Of a DNA stretch of 64,000 bases, positions 54,735 through 63,884 are shown piece after piece (within the stretch, counting starts at the first letter, position 1; each line of letters begins with the position of its first letter). Origin of the DNA: SCUS01 sp966211675 (GTDB lineage: Bacteria; Myxococcota_A; Polyangia; Polyangiales; Ga0077539); the NCBI GenBank assembly GCA_966211675.1, contig CBIHPK010000011.1, forward strand, positions 1-64,000, in the 5' to 3' direction. The notes below the pieces were generated by a model. It was given only the letters and a program-made list of their open reading frames with translations. It was not told where the DNA came from and did not search any database. The translations under genes were made by a program, and so were the position numbers.

Positions 54735-56435
54735 ATGGCGAAGCTGGTGATCATCGGGCCGGACGGTCCCCAAGAGCGAGACCTTGCGACGGTGAACTCG
54801 CTCGGGCGCCACCCGAACAACACCATCCAATTGCTCGATCGGATCGTGTCGAAGGAGCACTGCGTGGTCGAGCTGCGCGGCAGCCGATGGGTGCTCCGCG
54901 ACCTCGGGTCGCTCAACGGCACGTACATCAACGAGCAGCGCGTGGCGGGCGAGTCGTTTCTCTCGCACGGCGACCAGATCGCGCTCGGCAACACGCGCGC
55001 GGTCTTCCAGGACGTCGCGGTGCAGCCGCCGCCGGTGGCGATGCCGTCGCACGGCGTGCCCCTCGTCGCGAAGCCGGTCGATCGGCCCGTGCCCCCGATC
55101 GGGGCGCCGCCTCGGGTCGGGCCCGTGGCTCCGACGGCGGGGCCGCCGGTGGTCGCTCCGCCGCTACAGGCGGTGCGCAACGTCACCATCGGCGGCGCGC
55201 AGATGGAGTCACACGTCCGCACGAAGATCGCCGCGGAGATGCAGCAGTTCCTGCCGGAGCGCTCGCTCCAGGACGTGGAGGTGCTGCGACGCGACTACGA
55301 GAAGCTCCGGATCTCCTACGAGCTGCAGCGGGCCATCGGCGCCGAGCTCGACCTCGACCGGCTGCTGGAGAAGATCCTCGAGCGCTCCTTCGACCTGCTC
55401 TCGGCCGACCGCGGGGTGATCCTGCTCTTCGAGGACGGCGAGCTGAAGCCGCGCTGCTCGCGGGCGAAGCGCGCGGGGCCGGAGGAGTTCGTCGCGTCGC
55501 GCGCGGTGGTGGGCCAGGTGGTCAAGGAGAAGGTCGCGGTGCTCTCCAGCGACGCCAAGGTCGACCCGCGCTTCTCCGAGTCCAAGTCCATCATCATGAC
55601 GGGCATCCGCAGCTCGATGGCGGTGCCGCTGCTCCACAAGAGCGAGCTGCTCGGCGTGATGATGGTCGACTCGCAGAACCCCAACGCCTTCGGTGAGAAG
55701 GACCTCCAGCTCTTCACCAACATCGCCAACCAGGCGGCGCTCTTCATCGCCAACGCCGCGCTCGCGCAGCACCTGGAGCAGGAGGCGCTCGCTCGGGCGC
55801 GGTTCCAGCGGCTGCTGTCGCCGGCCATCGCGGAGCTGGTGGTGTCGGGCAAGCTGGAGTTGAAGCAGGGCGGCGAGCCGCGCGTCACCACCATGCTCTT
55901 CACGGACATCCGCGGGTTCACGTCGCGCTCGGAGACGATGCGCGCGGAGGACATCGTGCAGATGCTCAACGACTACTTCGAGCGCATGGTGGAGATCGTG
56001 TTCCGCTTCGAGGGGACGCTCGACAAGTTCGTGGGCGACGAGATCATGGCGCTCTTCGGCGCGCCGGTGTCCGGGCGCGACGACCACGTGCGCGCGGTGA
56101 AGTGCGCCCTCGCGATGCTCGACGAGCTGCGCAACTTCAACCGCGAGCGGGAGAGCCTCGGGCTACCCAGCTTCGAGATCGGCGTCGGCATCAACACCGG
56201 CGAGGTGGTCGCGGGCTACATCGGGAGCTCGAAGGCCATGCAGTACACCGTGATCGGCGCCCCGGTGAACCTCGCCGCGCGCCTCTGCTCGGCCGCCAAG
56301 GGGATGCAGATCCTGCTGTCCGAGCACACCTGGGGCCTGGTGCAGGACGTGTTCGAGGTGCGCGAACTCGAGCCCATCTCGCCGAAGGGCATCGCCCAGC
56401 CGGTGAGGGTCTTCGAGGTCCTGCGCGAGCGCTGA
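54735..56435 (+). CDS. Adenylate cyclase with FHA and GAF domains
   Basis: A 566-residue cytoplasmic class III cyclase. The FHA domain is at 1-95 (LGRHPNNTIQL, SKEHCVV, DLGSLNGTYIN), a Pro-rich linker runs to about 165, and a GAF domain spans about 205-345. The cyclase domain (about 375-550) has metal ligands Asp391 (FTDIRGFT) and Asp435 (VGDEIMALFG), base-recognition Lys431 and Thr505, and transition-state Asn512 and Arg516. This residue set predicts ATP as substrate and cAMP as product. It ends 1 base into the accA start. Confidence 0.93.
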   Translation: MAKLVIIGPDGPQERDLATVNSLGRHPNNTIQLLDRIVSKEHCVVELRGSRWVLRDLGSLNGTYINEQRVAGESFLSHGDQIALGNTRAVFQDVAVQPPPVAMPSHGVPLVAKPVDRPVPPIGAPPRVGPVAPTAGPPVVAPPLQAVRNVTIGGAQMESHVRTKIAAEMQQFLPERSLQDVEVLRRDYEKLRISYELQRAIGAELDLDRLLEKILERSFDLLSADRGVILLFEDGELKPRCSRAKRAGPEEFVASRAVVGQVVKEKVAVLSSDAKVDPRFSESKSIIMTGIRSSMAVPLLHKSELLGVMMVDSQNPNAFGEKDLQLFTNIANQAALFIANAALAQHLEQEALARARFQRLLSPAIAELVVSGKLELKQGGEPRVTTMLFTDIRGFTSRSETMRAEDIVQMLNDYFERMVEIVFRFEGTLDKFVGDEIMALFGAPVSGRDDHVRAVKCALAMLDELRNFNRERESLGLPSFEIGVGINTGEVVAGYIGSSKAMQYTVIGAPVNLAARLCSAAKGMQILLSEHTWGLVQDVFEVRELEPISPKGIAQPVRVFEVLRER

Positions 56436-57394
56436 TGGCCACGCTGGATTTCGAGCGCCCGCTGCGCGAGCTGGAGCAGCGCATCGAGAACCTCAAGGTC
56501 GCCGTCCGGCTCCCCGGCGCGGACGACGCGCTGGCCGATGAGCTGGAGCGCCTGGAGGCCGCGGCCCGTCGCCTGGAGGAGAACCTCTTCGGCGACCTCG
56601 GGGTCTGGGCGCGCGTCCGCCTCTCACGGCACCCCGAGCGGCCGAGCACCCTCGACGCCGTCGGGGCGCTCTTCGAGGACTTCATCGAGCTGCGGGGCGA
56701 TCGGGCGTTTCGCGACGACCCGGCCATCGTCGGCGGCCTCGGCCGCTACCGCGGAGAGCCGGTGGTGGTGCTCGGCCACCAGAAGGGCCGCGGGGTGCGC
56801 GAGAACGTGAGGCGCAACTTCGGGATGCCCCACCCGGAGGGCTATCGGAAGGCCCTGCGATTGATGGACCTCGCGGCGCGGTTCCACCGTCCGCTCATCA
56901 CCTTCGTGGACACGCCGGGGGCGTTTCCGGGCCTCGGCGCGGAGGAGCGAGGGCAGTCCGAGGCCATCGGGCAGTGCCTGATGAAGCTCGCGTCGCTGAC
57001 GGTTCCGGTGGTGTCGACGGTGCTGGGCGAAGGGGGATCGGGGGGCGCGCTCGCGCTCGCAGTGGCCAACCGCGTTCTGATGCTGGAGTTCGCGACCTAC
57101 GCGGTGATCACCCCGGAGGGCTGCGCGTCGATCCTCTGGAAGGACGGGTCGAGAGCGCCGGAGGCCGCCCGGGCCATGCGCATGACCGCCGCGGAGGTCT
57201 TCGCCGCGGGGGTGGCCGATGAGGTGGTTCCGGAGCCCGTCGGGGGCGCTCATCGCGACCCGGCGGAGACCTGGCGCCGGGTCGACGAGGCGGTCGGGCG
57301 GCACCTCGACGCGCTGCGCACGCTCAGCCCCACGGCGCTCCGAGAGGACCGCTACCAGCGCTTCCGCGCGCTCGGCGAATACACCGAAGAGTAA
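56435..57394 (+). CDS. accA: Acetyl-CoA carboxylase carboxyltransferase subunit alpha
   Basis: A 319-residue subunit of acetyl-CoA carboxylase, making malonyl-CoA for fatty-acid synthesis. Conserved blocks include FGMPHPEGYRKALRLMDLA, FVDTPGAFPGLGAEERGQSEAI, GEGGSGGALAL and YAVITPEGCASILWKD. accD is not in the window. The start overlaps the cyclase stop by 1 base (TGATG-type), so it may share that transcript. Confidence 0.96.
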   Translation: MATLDFERPLRELEQRIENLKVAVRLPGADDALADELERLEAAARRLEENLFGDLGVWARVRLSRHPERPSTLDAVGALFEDFIELRGDRAFRDDPAIVGGLGRYRGEPVVVLGHQKGRGVRENVRRNFGMPHPEGYRKALRLMDLAARFHRPLITFVDTPGAFPGLGAEERGQSEAIGQCLMKLASLTVPVVSTVLGEGGSGGALALAVANRVLMLEFATYAVITPEGCASILWKDGSRAPEAARAMRMTAAEVFAAGVADEVVPEPVGGAHRDPAETWRRVDEAVGRHLDALRTLSPTALREDRYQRFRALGEYTEE

Positions 57395-57397
57395 GCG

Positions 57398-60300
57398 TCA
57401 GGGCGTCGGGGCGGGGGCGATGAAGTCGCAGTCGCCACGGACCGCGCACTGATGCGCCGCGGGGTGGCTGCGGTAGTAGAGGTCGCTCCCATCGGTGGCG
57501 AAGAAGCGGCCGATGATGTTCATGAGGTAGCGGGACGGGTCCCAGGCGAGGTCCGGGTCCGCCACGCTGAAGGCGTGGGCTCCGCCGGGGTGGAGGTACG
57601 CGTTGAGCACCGCGACGGAGGGGCCGGTGTCGCCGCTCCAGGGGCCCAGCGTCGGGAGCCAGGCGGCGTCGAGCTCCGCGGCGCTGGTCGCGCGGATCGC
57701 GCGGCGAACCAGGCGCAGCGGCTGCTCGAGGCGCTGCTCGCCGAAGGCCTGGGCGCCCTCGTCGAGGTCGTCTACGTCGAAGAGCGCGTCGCGCCGTGAC
57801 GCCGTGGGGAAGCGGTTGAGGGAGGCGAGACCCTCGAGCACGCCGCGGTCGACCAGCACCCGGTTGGGCGTGCGGCCGTAGCGATCGAAGAGCGGCTGCG
57901 GCGTCGCGTAGTCGGCGAGCGCGGGGTGAAGCCCGGCGGCGAGCGGGCCCATGAAGGGGATCGCTCCGGCGGCTCGCGCGAAGGCGTTGCCGGTGCTCAC
58001 CGGGACGGACTGGTCGCCGGCGGTGTTGACCACGAGGAGGCCGTGGGGGCGCTGGTCCGCCGGGGGGCGCAGGAAGTACAGCGGCGCGAAGCTGATGGGG
58101 TCGCCGGCGTCGAGGGCCACCTGCGCGAGCTGAAGGAAGCGGCGCATCTCCGGGCTCTGTCGACGGAGGCCCATGCCCTCGGCGGGCGAGCGGAGCGGGG
58201 CGCCGCGCTGGATCCATCGGCGAGGGTGGGCGTCGGCCTGGAGCGTGGGCGGGATGTGCCCGCAGTGGATGTCGCAGTCGCCCTCGACGACGCTCACCTG
58301 GTTCACCAGGTGTCGCACCTCGGCGTCCGGCCGCAGCGAGCAGGTGCCGAAGTCGGTGACCGCGTCGCCGCGGAAGATCCGAAGCTCCAGCAGGTCGTCC
58401 ACGTCCGAGGGCATCCCGATGCGGAAGCGGCCGTCGGTGCCGGCGCGGGCGCAGCGGGACACGCCGCTCCGGACGTTGGTGATCACCACGTCGTCGCCGG
58501 GGCCGAGCTCGCCGCGCTCGACGCACGCCACCTCGAGCTCACCGGTGGCGTCGACGTCCGGGACGACGAAGCGCAGCGAGGTCTGGTTCGCCCGGCACGA
58601 GGTGCGGGTGCGCCCCTCGAGAGGCGGGTACGCCCCGGAGGGCAGGGCCACCATGAGCGGCCCCATCACCCGGAGCATCACCGCCGCCTTGAGCGCGGCG
58701 TGGGTCGAACGAATACCCACGTCGGTAAGCCCCGCTCCGCCAGCGACCGGCGCCGCGGCCCGCACGCCAGGCTCGGCGCCGCCCAGCGTCATGGAGAGGG
58801 TGCCTCCGAGCGATGCTCCGGTGACGTAGAACGGCGCGTCGGGGCCGCCCACGTCGACCACGCCGTCGCCGTTGAAGTCGCCCGCGAGGTCGTCGAGCCG
58901 ACCGTCGTGGTCGAGGTCGTCGAGGGAGGTCGCGCGCCCGTCGAAGCCTCGCAGCGCGCGGATGAGCTGCATGTGGTCGAGCACCGACTGGCGCATCACG
59001 TCGCGCGTGTGGAAGACGTAGGCCGTCCAGGCGTCGCCGCCGGAGTCGGCGAGTCCGTCGCCGTTGAGGTCGCGGGCGCGGTGGTCGAGCAGGGCGCGGG
59101 CGACGCCCTCGTTGCAGCTGCTGCGCAGCGCGGAGGAGAGGATCGCGCGGGTGCGCTCGTCCATCGCGAGGCCGTGGGAGACCGCGTTGACGCCGACGGT
59201 GGCGATGCCCTGCGAGGCCAGGAGGGGACCGAGGCCGAGCGCTTCGAGGAGGTTGCCCGCGTACCCGTGGCCGTAGAGGGCGACCGGGAAGGGAGCGCGG
59301 TGGCCCGCGAGGGGCTTCGGCACGACCATGGCGAACTGCACCGAGTCGACGCCGAGGTGGTCGATGACCCCGGTGCGCGCGTTGATCGACCAGCGAGCGT
59401 GGGGGTCGGTGGAGCGGGGATCGCCCAGGAGGAAGGGCGTCCGGTAGGTTCCGAGCACGATGTAGTCGACCCAGCGGAAGGCCTCGAGGAGGGTCTCGCG
59501 CCGGTTGCCGCGGACCCCCATGGCCTCGGCCAGGGTGCGCGCGAGGTTGGTGAGCGCAGCCCCGCGGACGATCAGCGGGCGGTCGGCCTGGTCGGCCGTG
59601 CACCCGGCGCCGCCGCCGAGGTCGCGGAGGCGGAGCTCGGGCGCGATGCTCGCGAGCTGCGCGAAGGCACCGCGGCCGTAGAGCCCCTCGCGCGCCGTGA
59701 GGAGGTCGCTGGTGGTGGTCTGCGTGATGAACGTCCACGCGAGGGTGACGCGCGCGACGTCGGCGGGGTCGTCCGCGCCGGGCCGGTACGCGAGGCGTCC
59801 GTAGTAGGAGCCGCGCTCGCGCAGGATGGCGTCGAGGGCCTCGAGGTCCCGGGCCTGCGAGGGGTGGGCGACGGAGGGGAAGGGCGAGCGCACCGCGCGA
59901 CCACCGCGGCCGGTGAGGCGGCTCGTGAGCACGACGGCGTAGCGGGTGCGCTCCTCCAGAGGGACGATCGGGCGGAGGACGAGCGTGCGGGTGTCGGGCT
60001 CCCAGAAGGTCGAGAGGCCGTCGTTGGGGTTGATCCCGCGCGGGAACACGGCCGCGTGGTTGAGGACGCCGTCGAAGTTGGTGTCCTCGCCGGGGTCGAG
60101 GCGGCCGTTGCCGTTGTTGTCCTCCTCGACGGTCTCCAGGAGCAGGTTGCTCTGGCCACCGCGGGGGTCGTTGGGGAAGTAGCCGTCTCGGTCCTGCGCG
60201 GTGTAGACGAAGCTGCCGTCGCCCACGTCGAGGGGCACCGGGACGCCCGTGCGGAGGTTGATCAGGTAGACCGCGTCGTCGCGCAGGTCGTGGTCGTCGC

Positions 60301-60667
60301 CGCGCATCCGCCGGGTGAGGTTGGCGAGGTCGAGGTCGTCGTCGAAGGCGACCGTGAGGGGCTGGAAGGTGCCCCAGCCGTCGAGGCTGTCGAGGCCCTC
60401 GCGGAGCTGCGACTCGAAGCTGGTCGCGGCGAGGAGGCTCGCGTTGAGGCGCACGCCCGTCGGCGAGGTGCGGTCCGGGAAGGTCGCGACGTCGTTGGGC
60501 AGCGGGATCTCCGGGAGCGGCCGCGCGCCGAGGTCCCAGCGCACCCGGGGGCCGCGGAGCGACGCGGTGAGAGACGCGCCGGAGAGGGGGCCCTGATCGA
60601 CGGCCTGGCCCCCGTCGCAGGCCGCGAGCGACAACAACAACGCGCCGAGGAGGCTTCGCGTACGCAT
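57398..60667 (-). CDS. Large esterase/lipase-like lipoprotein with EF-hand-like loops
   Basis: A 1089-residue lipoprotein (lipobox LAAC, Cys17). An N-terminal beta region has an EF-hand-like loop near 182 (DNNGNGRLDPGED). The middle is an alpha/beta-hydrolase: ALYGHGYAGN, then the nucleophile elbow GASLGG with Ser619, and AGDQSVPV and HPGGAHAF toward the C-terminus as plausible Asp and His sites. Calcium-type loops DLNGDGLADSGGD (about 530) and DLDHDGRLDDLAGDFNGDG (about 583) interrupt it. Substrate unknown. It begins 1 base after the porin gene stop and is convergent with accA, 3 bases apart. Confidence 0.82.
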   Translation of the reverse strand: MRTRSLLGALLLSLAACDGGQAVDQGPLSGASLTASLRGPRVRWDLGARPLPEIPLPNDVATFPDRTSPTGVRLNASLLAATSFESQLREGLDSLDGWGTFQPLTVAFDDDLDLANLTRRMRGDDHDLRDDAVYLINLRTGVPVPLDVGDGSFVYTAQDRDGYFPNDPRGGQSNLLLETVEEDNNGNGRLDPGEDTNFDGVLNHAAVFPRGINPNDGLSTFWEPDTRTLVLRPIVPLEERTRYAVVLTSRLTGRGGRAVRSPFPSVAHPSQARDLEALDAILRERGSYYGRLAYRPGADDPADVARVTLAWTFITQTTTSDLLTAREGLYGRGAFAQLASIAPELRLRDLGGGAGCTADQADRPLIVRGAALTNLARTLAEAMGVRGNRRETLLEAFRWVDYIVLGTYRTPFLLGDPRSTDPHARWSINARTGVIDHLGVDSVQFAMVVPKPLAGHRAPFPVALYGHGYAGNLLEALGLGPLLASQGIATVGVNAVSHGLAMDERTRAILSSALRSSCNEGVARALLDHRARDLNGDGLADSGGDAWTAYVFHTRDVMRQSVLDHMQLIRALRGFDGRATSLDDLDHDGRLDDLAGDFNGDGVVDVGGPDAPFYVTGASLGGTLSMTLGGAEPGVRAAAPVAGGAGLTDVGIRSTHAALKAAVMLRVMGPLMVALPSGAYPPLEGRTRTSCRANQTSLRFVVPDVDATGELEVACVERGELGPGDDVVITNVRSGVSRCARAGTDGRFRIGMPSDVDDLLELRIFRGDAVTDFGTCSLRPDAEVRHLVNQVSVVEGDCDIHCGHIPPTLQADAHPRRWIQRGAPLRSPAEGMGLRRQSPEMRRFLQLAQVALDAGDPISFAPLYFLRPPADQRPHGLLVVNTAGDQSVPVSTGNAFARAAGAIPFMGPLAAGLHPALADYATPQPLFDRYGRTPNRVLVDRGVLEGLASLNRFPTASRRDALFDVDDLDEGAQAFGEQRLEQPLRLVRRAIRATSAAELDAAWLPTLGPWSGDTGPSVAVLNAYLHPGGAHAFSVADPDLAWDPSRYLMNIIGRFFATDGSDLYYRSHPAAHQCAVRGDCDFIAPAPTP

Positions 60668-60668
60668 G

Positions 60669-62216
60669 TCAGAACTCCATGCCGAGGCGCGCCGTGGCCA
60701 TCGCGACGCGGCCGAGCCCGCGCCCCGCGGCGTCGTCGAAGGCGCGGCCCGCGAAGAGGACGCCGCCCTGCAGTCCGCCGGTCAGGGTTACCTGGCCCGT
60801 TAAAGGGAAGCGGCCGTTGACGCCGAGGTCGAGCTCGAGGCCGAGGTCGCGCTTCGTCGCGTCGCCGCCGCGGTAGTTGCGGGCGGTGCCGTAGATCTGC
60901 ACCGAGGTGGGGTCGACCCAGTCGGAGGTCGCGACGCCGAGCACCGCGCCCAGCCGCAGGTCGAGGTGGCGGCCGAGGTTCATCACCGCGGTGGGGTAGA
61001 GGTAGGCCGCGCCCATGACGCCGCCGTTGGAGGGCAGAAAGCGGCGGCCGTTGGCGCCGCGCGCGACGAGCGCCGGGTCGCCTGCGATGGACGCCGACCG
61101 GGCGGTCTCCCACGCGATGAGCTCGGGGAACAGGATGAGCCCGACGCGGTGGCTCGGGTTGAAGGTGAGCCCTCGCTGGGTTGCGTCGATGGGGTTGCGA
61201 TCGCCGGACGCGAGCCCGCCTTCGAGGGTGAAGCGGTACCGGCCCGGGCGCTCGATGCCGAGCCTCGCGGCGCCGCCGAACTGGAGCAGGTCGTGGGTGT
61301 CGACGGAGGCCGTGCGCGCGGAGTTGGTGGAGCCGGCGACGAGGGCCAGCTCGACGCCCGCGAAGACCTTGCCGGTGCGGTCGGGCGTGGTCCACTCCCA
61401 CTGCGCGAAGAGGTCGCCGACGAGCACGCGCAGGAAGTCCCCATCGCGGAAGGAGACGTCGCGGTACGTGGCGAGCGCTCCGATGCGGCGGCGCTCGCAG
61501 TCGGCGCGGCAGGCGTGGTCCTGGTAGTAGACCGAGGCGACGCCCTGGAGGGCGAGGTCGCCGTCGACCAGCGTCGCGATGCGGTCGCGGTAGACCAGGT
61601 CGCCGGCGATGGACGTGACCAGGTCGGAGTCGCGGCCCCCGGGGCGGGTGGTGAAGGCGACGCGCTCGACGAGGTCGCCGTAGCGGTAGTCGCCGAAGAC
61701 GGGGGTGCGGTCGCCGTCGTCGGCGACGATGCCGAGGCCCCAGCGGAAGCCCTGCTGCCCGAGGCGGAACACGCCGATCCTCGACTCCCATTCGAGGTAG
61801 CCCTCGCGCACGTCGAGGGCGCCGTAGGGGAAGGTGTCGCCGCGCGGCTCGCGCGCGAGGCCGACGTCCACCGCGGGGCTGTCGGGCACCACCGCGCGCG
61901 CCACGTCGAGCTGGAACACCACGCGGAAGCGCTCCCCGATGGAGAGGCTCGGGCGGAGGCGCAGCCACGATTCGAAGAAGAGGTTCTGCCCGAGCGAGGG
62001 CGGCTGATCGACGCGACCCGGGGTGGTCGCGAGGGGAAGGTCCGTGAGGCCCGAGTAGCGGAGCTGCGCCTCGCCGGGGATCTCGATGCGCAGCAGCGGG
62101 CCCTCCGGCTCCGCGGGGCGGGGCGGGGCGGCGGAGCTCGACGGCTGGGCGACGGTCACCGCGGAGGCGGCGGAGAGGGCGAGCGCGACGGCGAGGCAGG
62201 GGAGGCGGGTTCGCAT
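60669..62216 (-). CDS. Outer-membrane porin-like beta-barrel
   Basis: A 515-residue exported protein (signal LPCLAVALALSAASAVTVAQ). The mature part is a large barrel with aromatic-rich strands (LRLRPSLSIGERFRVVFQLDVARAV, VREGYLEWESRIGVFRLG, FLRVLVGDLFAQWEWTTP, HRVGLILFPELIAWE) and a C-terminal Phe (ATARLGMEF), the BAM recognition end. Coupled to the esterase-like lipoprotein, it suggests uptake and hydrolysis of an ester or lipid. ATG 62216 keeps the signal at the N-terminus. Confidence 0.82.
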   Translation of the reverse strand: MRTRLPCLAVALALSAASAVTVAQPSSSAAPPRPAEPEGPLLRIEIPGEAQLRYSGLTDLPLATTPGRVDQPPSLGQNLFFESWLRLRPSLSIGERFRVVFQLDVARAVVPDSPAVDVGLAREPRGDTFPYGALDVREGYLEWESRIGVFRLGQQGFRWGLGIVADDGDRTPVFGDYRYGDLVERVAFTTRPGGRDSDLVTSIAGDLVYRDRIATLVDGDLALQGVASVYYQDHACRADCERRRIGALATYRDVSFRDGDFLRVLVGDLFAQWEWTTPDRTGKVFAGVELALVAGSTNSARTASVDTHDLLQFGGAARLGIERPGRYRFTLEGGLASGDRNPIDATQRGLTFNPSHRVGLILFPELIAWETARSASIAGDPALVARGANGRRFLPSNGGVMGAAYLYPTAVMNLGRHLDLRLGAVLGVATSDWVDPTSVQIYGTARNYRGGDATKRDLGLELDLGVNGRFPLTGQVTLTGGLQGGVLFAGRAFDDAAGRGLGRVAMATARLGMEF

Positions 62217-62238
62217 GGAGCGGTAGGCGCGGACGCTA

Positions 62239-62285
62239 TCGTCGCGCGCGCGACGAAGACAAGCCGCCGGTGCGAGCGACACCGG
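62239..62285. promoter_or_regulatory. Palindromes in divergent intergenic region
   Basis: An 18-bp perfect palindrome TCGTCGCGCGCGCGACGA (62239-62256) is followed by CCGGTG-N7-CACCGG (62267-62285), between the divergent porin and MopE-like genes. Suitable operators, but GC-rich palindromes also arise by chance. Confidence 0.4.
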
Positions 62286-62311
62286 TGCGGGGCTCGCGCT
62301 ATGGTCCCCGG

Positions 62312-63877
62312 GTGCGGCTCGCGTTGGTCTGCGGCGTCTTCGTTGTCCTTGCCTCGTGCGGCTGCACGAGCCCCGATCGGCCCTCCGGGCTCGCGGGCGA
62401 CGGGTCGCTCCTGCTCAGCGACGCGGTCAGCGATTTCGGCCCCTCGCCAGACGCCGCGACGCGCATCGACGTCGTGCCGGTCGACCCGTGCCGGGACTCG
62501 CCCTGCGGTCCGGTGGAGCGCTGCGGGGCGGACGTCGACGGCGGCCGCGGTGCGGGCAACGGCATCGACGACAACTGCAACGGGCTCGTCGACGAGCTGT
62601 GCGGGTGCACCCCTGGCGAGATGCGTCCGTGCTTTCCAGGCGCGATGGATCGCCGCGGCGTCGGGGCGTGCGCCGACGGCGTGGCGCGCTGCACCGAGCT
62701 CGCGGCCTGGATCGGCAACGAGTGCCGAGGGGCCACGCTGCCCGCCGCGGAGACGTGCAACCAGCGCGACGACGACTGCGACGGCGCGACGGACGAGGGG
62801 CTCGCGGACTGCGCGTCGGCGATCGCGTGCCCGGCCAGCGTCGCGGCGGCTCCGCTGGTGGAGTTCAGCTACGACGGGCGGGCCATCGACCCGATGGCGA
62901 CGGCGTATCGCTGGTCGATCGCGTGCCCGGAGGGCGTCGCTCCGTGCCCGACGCCGACGGGGGAGGGGGCGATGCTGCGGGTGACCGTCCCTCGCGCAGG
63001 GCGCTACGAGCTCACGCTGGAGTCCACCCGCCCGAGCGGCGTGGAGCGCTGCACCTTCCCCATGTACGCCCAGGGCCGCGGACTGCGGGTCGAGCTCGAC
63101 TGGGACCGCAAGGGCGGGATCAACTCCGCCGGCGCCGACATGGATCTGCACCTCGCCCTGATCGATCGACGGCGGGCCCAGTCGTCCCGCTGGTTCACCC
63201 CTGACGACTGCTACTTCCAGACCGGGCGCTCTCCCGGCGGCACCGTCCACTGGAACGTCGACGACCGCGACACCCGCTTCGCGCCCTCCGCCACGAGCGA
63301 GCTCTGCGAGGGCTCGCCGCCGCCGCACGGCGACATGTGGCGAGCCGCTGGCCGCTGCTGGAACCCGCGGCTCGACGTCGACGACCTCGCCTGCGACCCG
63401 GCCATCACCGACGGCCGCGACCCGCGCTTCTGCTTCTCGGAGAACGCCGCGGTGGACGACCCGCCGGACGACGTGACCTTCCGCGTGGGGGTGAACTTCT
63501 ATCGCGACCACGGGCTCTGCGACGGCGCGGACACCCGCGACGACGTGGTGCACCCGGTGCTCACGGTGAGCTGCGGCGGCCTGATCCGGGCGTCCGTGGG
63601 GAGCGTCGACGACGGCCTGGTCGCGATGAGCTGCCGCGACAACCCGATGATCGGGAGCGCCAACTGGACCTGGATCGCCGCGGACATCCGCTTCAGCCTG
63701 AACGTCTGTGGTGCCCGCGACTGCCGCGTGACGCCGCTGCGGGCGGGGGCGGGGCGCTTCACGGCGTGCAGCCGGGTCTCGGCGGACGGGGACGTCTGCC
63801 AGGACGAGCGGGGCAGGGTGTTCGTGCGGCGCGCGGGCGCCCGGCCCGTGGACGTCGAGCTCCCAGAGACGCCCTGA
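62312..63877 (+). CDS. Secreted lipoprotein with MopE-like metal-binding motifs
   Basis: A 521-residue lipoprotein starting at GTG (lipobox LASC, Cys16). After a short Asp-rich tether come two putative metal-binding segments: NGIDDNCNGLVDELCGC and CNQRDDDCDGATDEG. The rest is a Cys-containing beta-rich region (AGRYELTLESTRP, GADMDLHLALIDR, WFTPDDCYF, WNVDDRDTRF), resembling the metallo-binding surface proteins of Polyangia. It is a paralogue in style of the cut lipoprotein at 1-493. Divergent from the porin gene. Confidence 0.85.
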   Translation: MRLALVCGVFVVLASCGCTSPDRPSGLAGDGSLLLSDAVSDFGPSPDAATRIDVVPVDPCRDSPCGPVERCGADVDGGRGAGNGIDDNCNGLVDELCGCTPGEMRPCFPGAMDRRGVGACADGVARCTELAAWIGNECRGATLPAAETCNQRDDDCDGATDEGLADCASAIACPASVAAAPLVEFSYDGRAIDPMATAYRWSIACPEGVAPCPTPTGEGAMLRVTVPRAGRYELTLESTRPSGVERCTFPMYAQGRGLRVELDWDRKGGINSAGADMDLHLALIDRRRAQSSRWFTPDDCYFQTGRSPGGTVHWNVDDRDTRFAPSATSELCEGSPPPHGDMWRAAGRCWNPRLDVDDLACDPAITDGRDPRFCFSENAAVDDPPDDVTFRVGVNFYRDHGLCDGADTRDDVVHPVLTVSCGGLIRASVGSVDDGLVAMSCRDNPMIGSANWTWIAADIRFSLNVCGARDCRVTPLRAGAGRFTACSRVSADGDVCQDERGRVFVRRAGARPVDVELPETP

Positions 63878-63884
63878 AGGGTCG

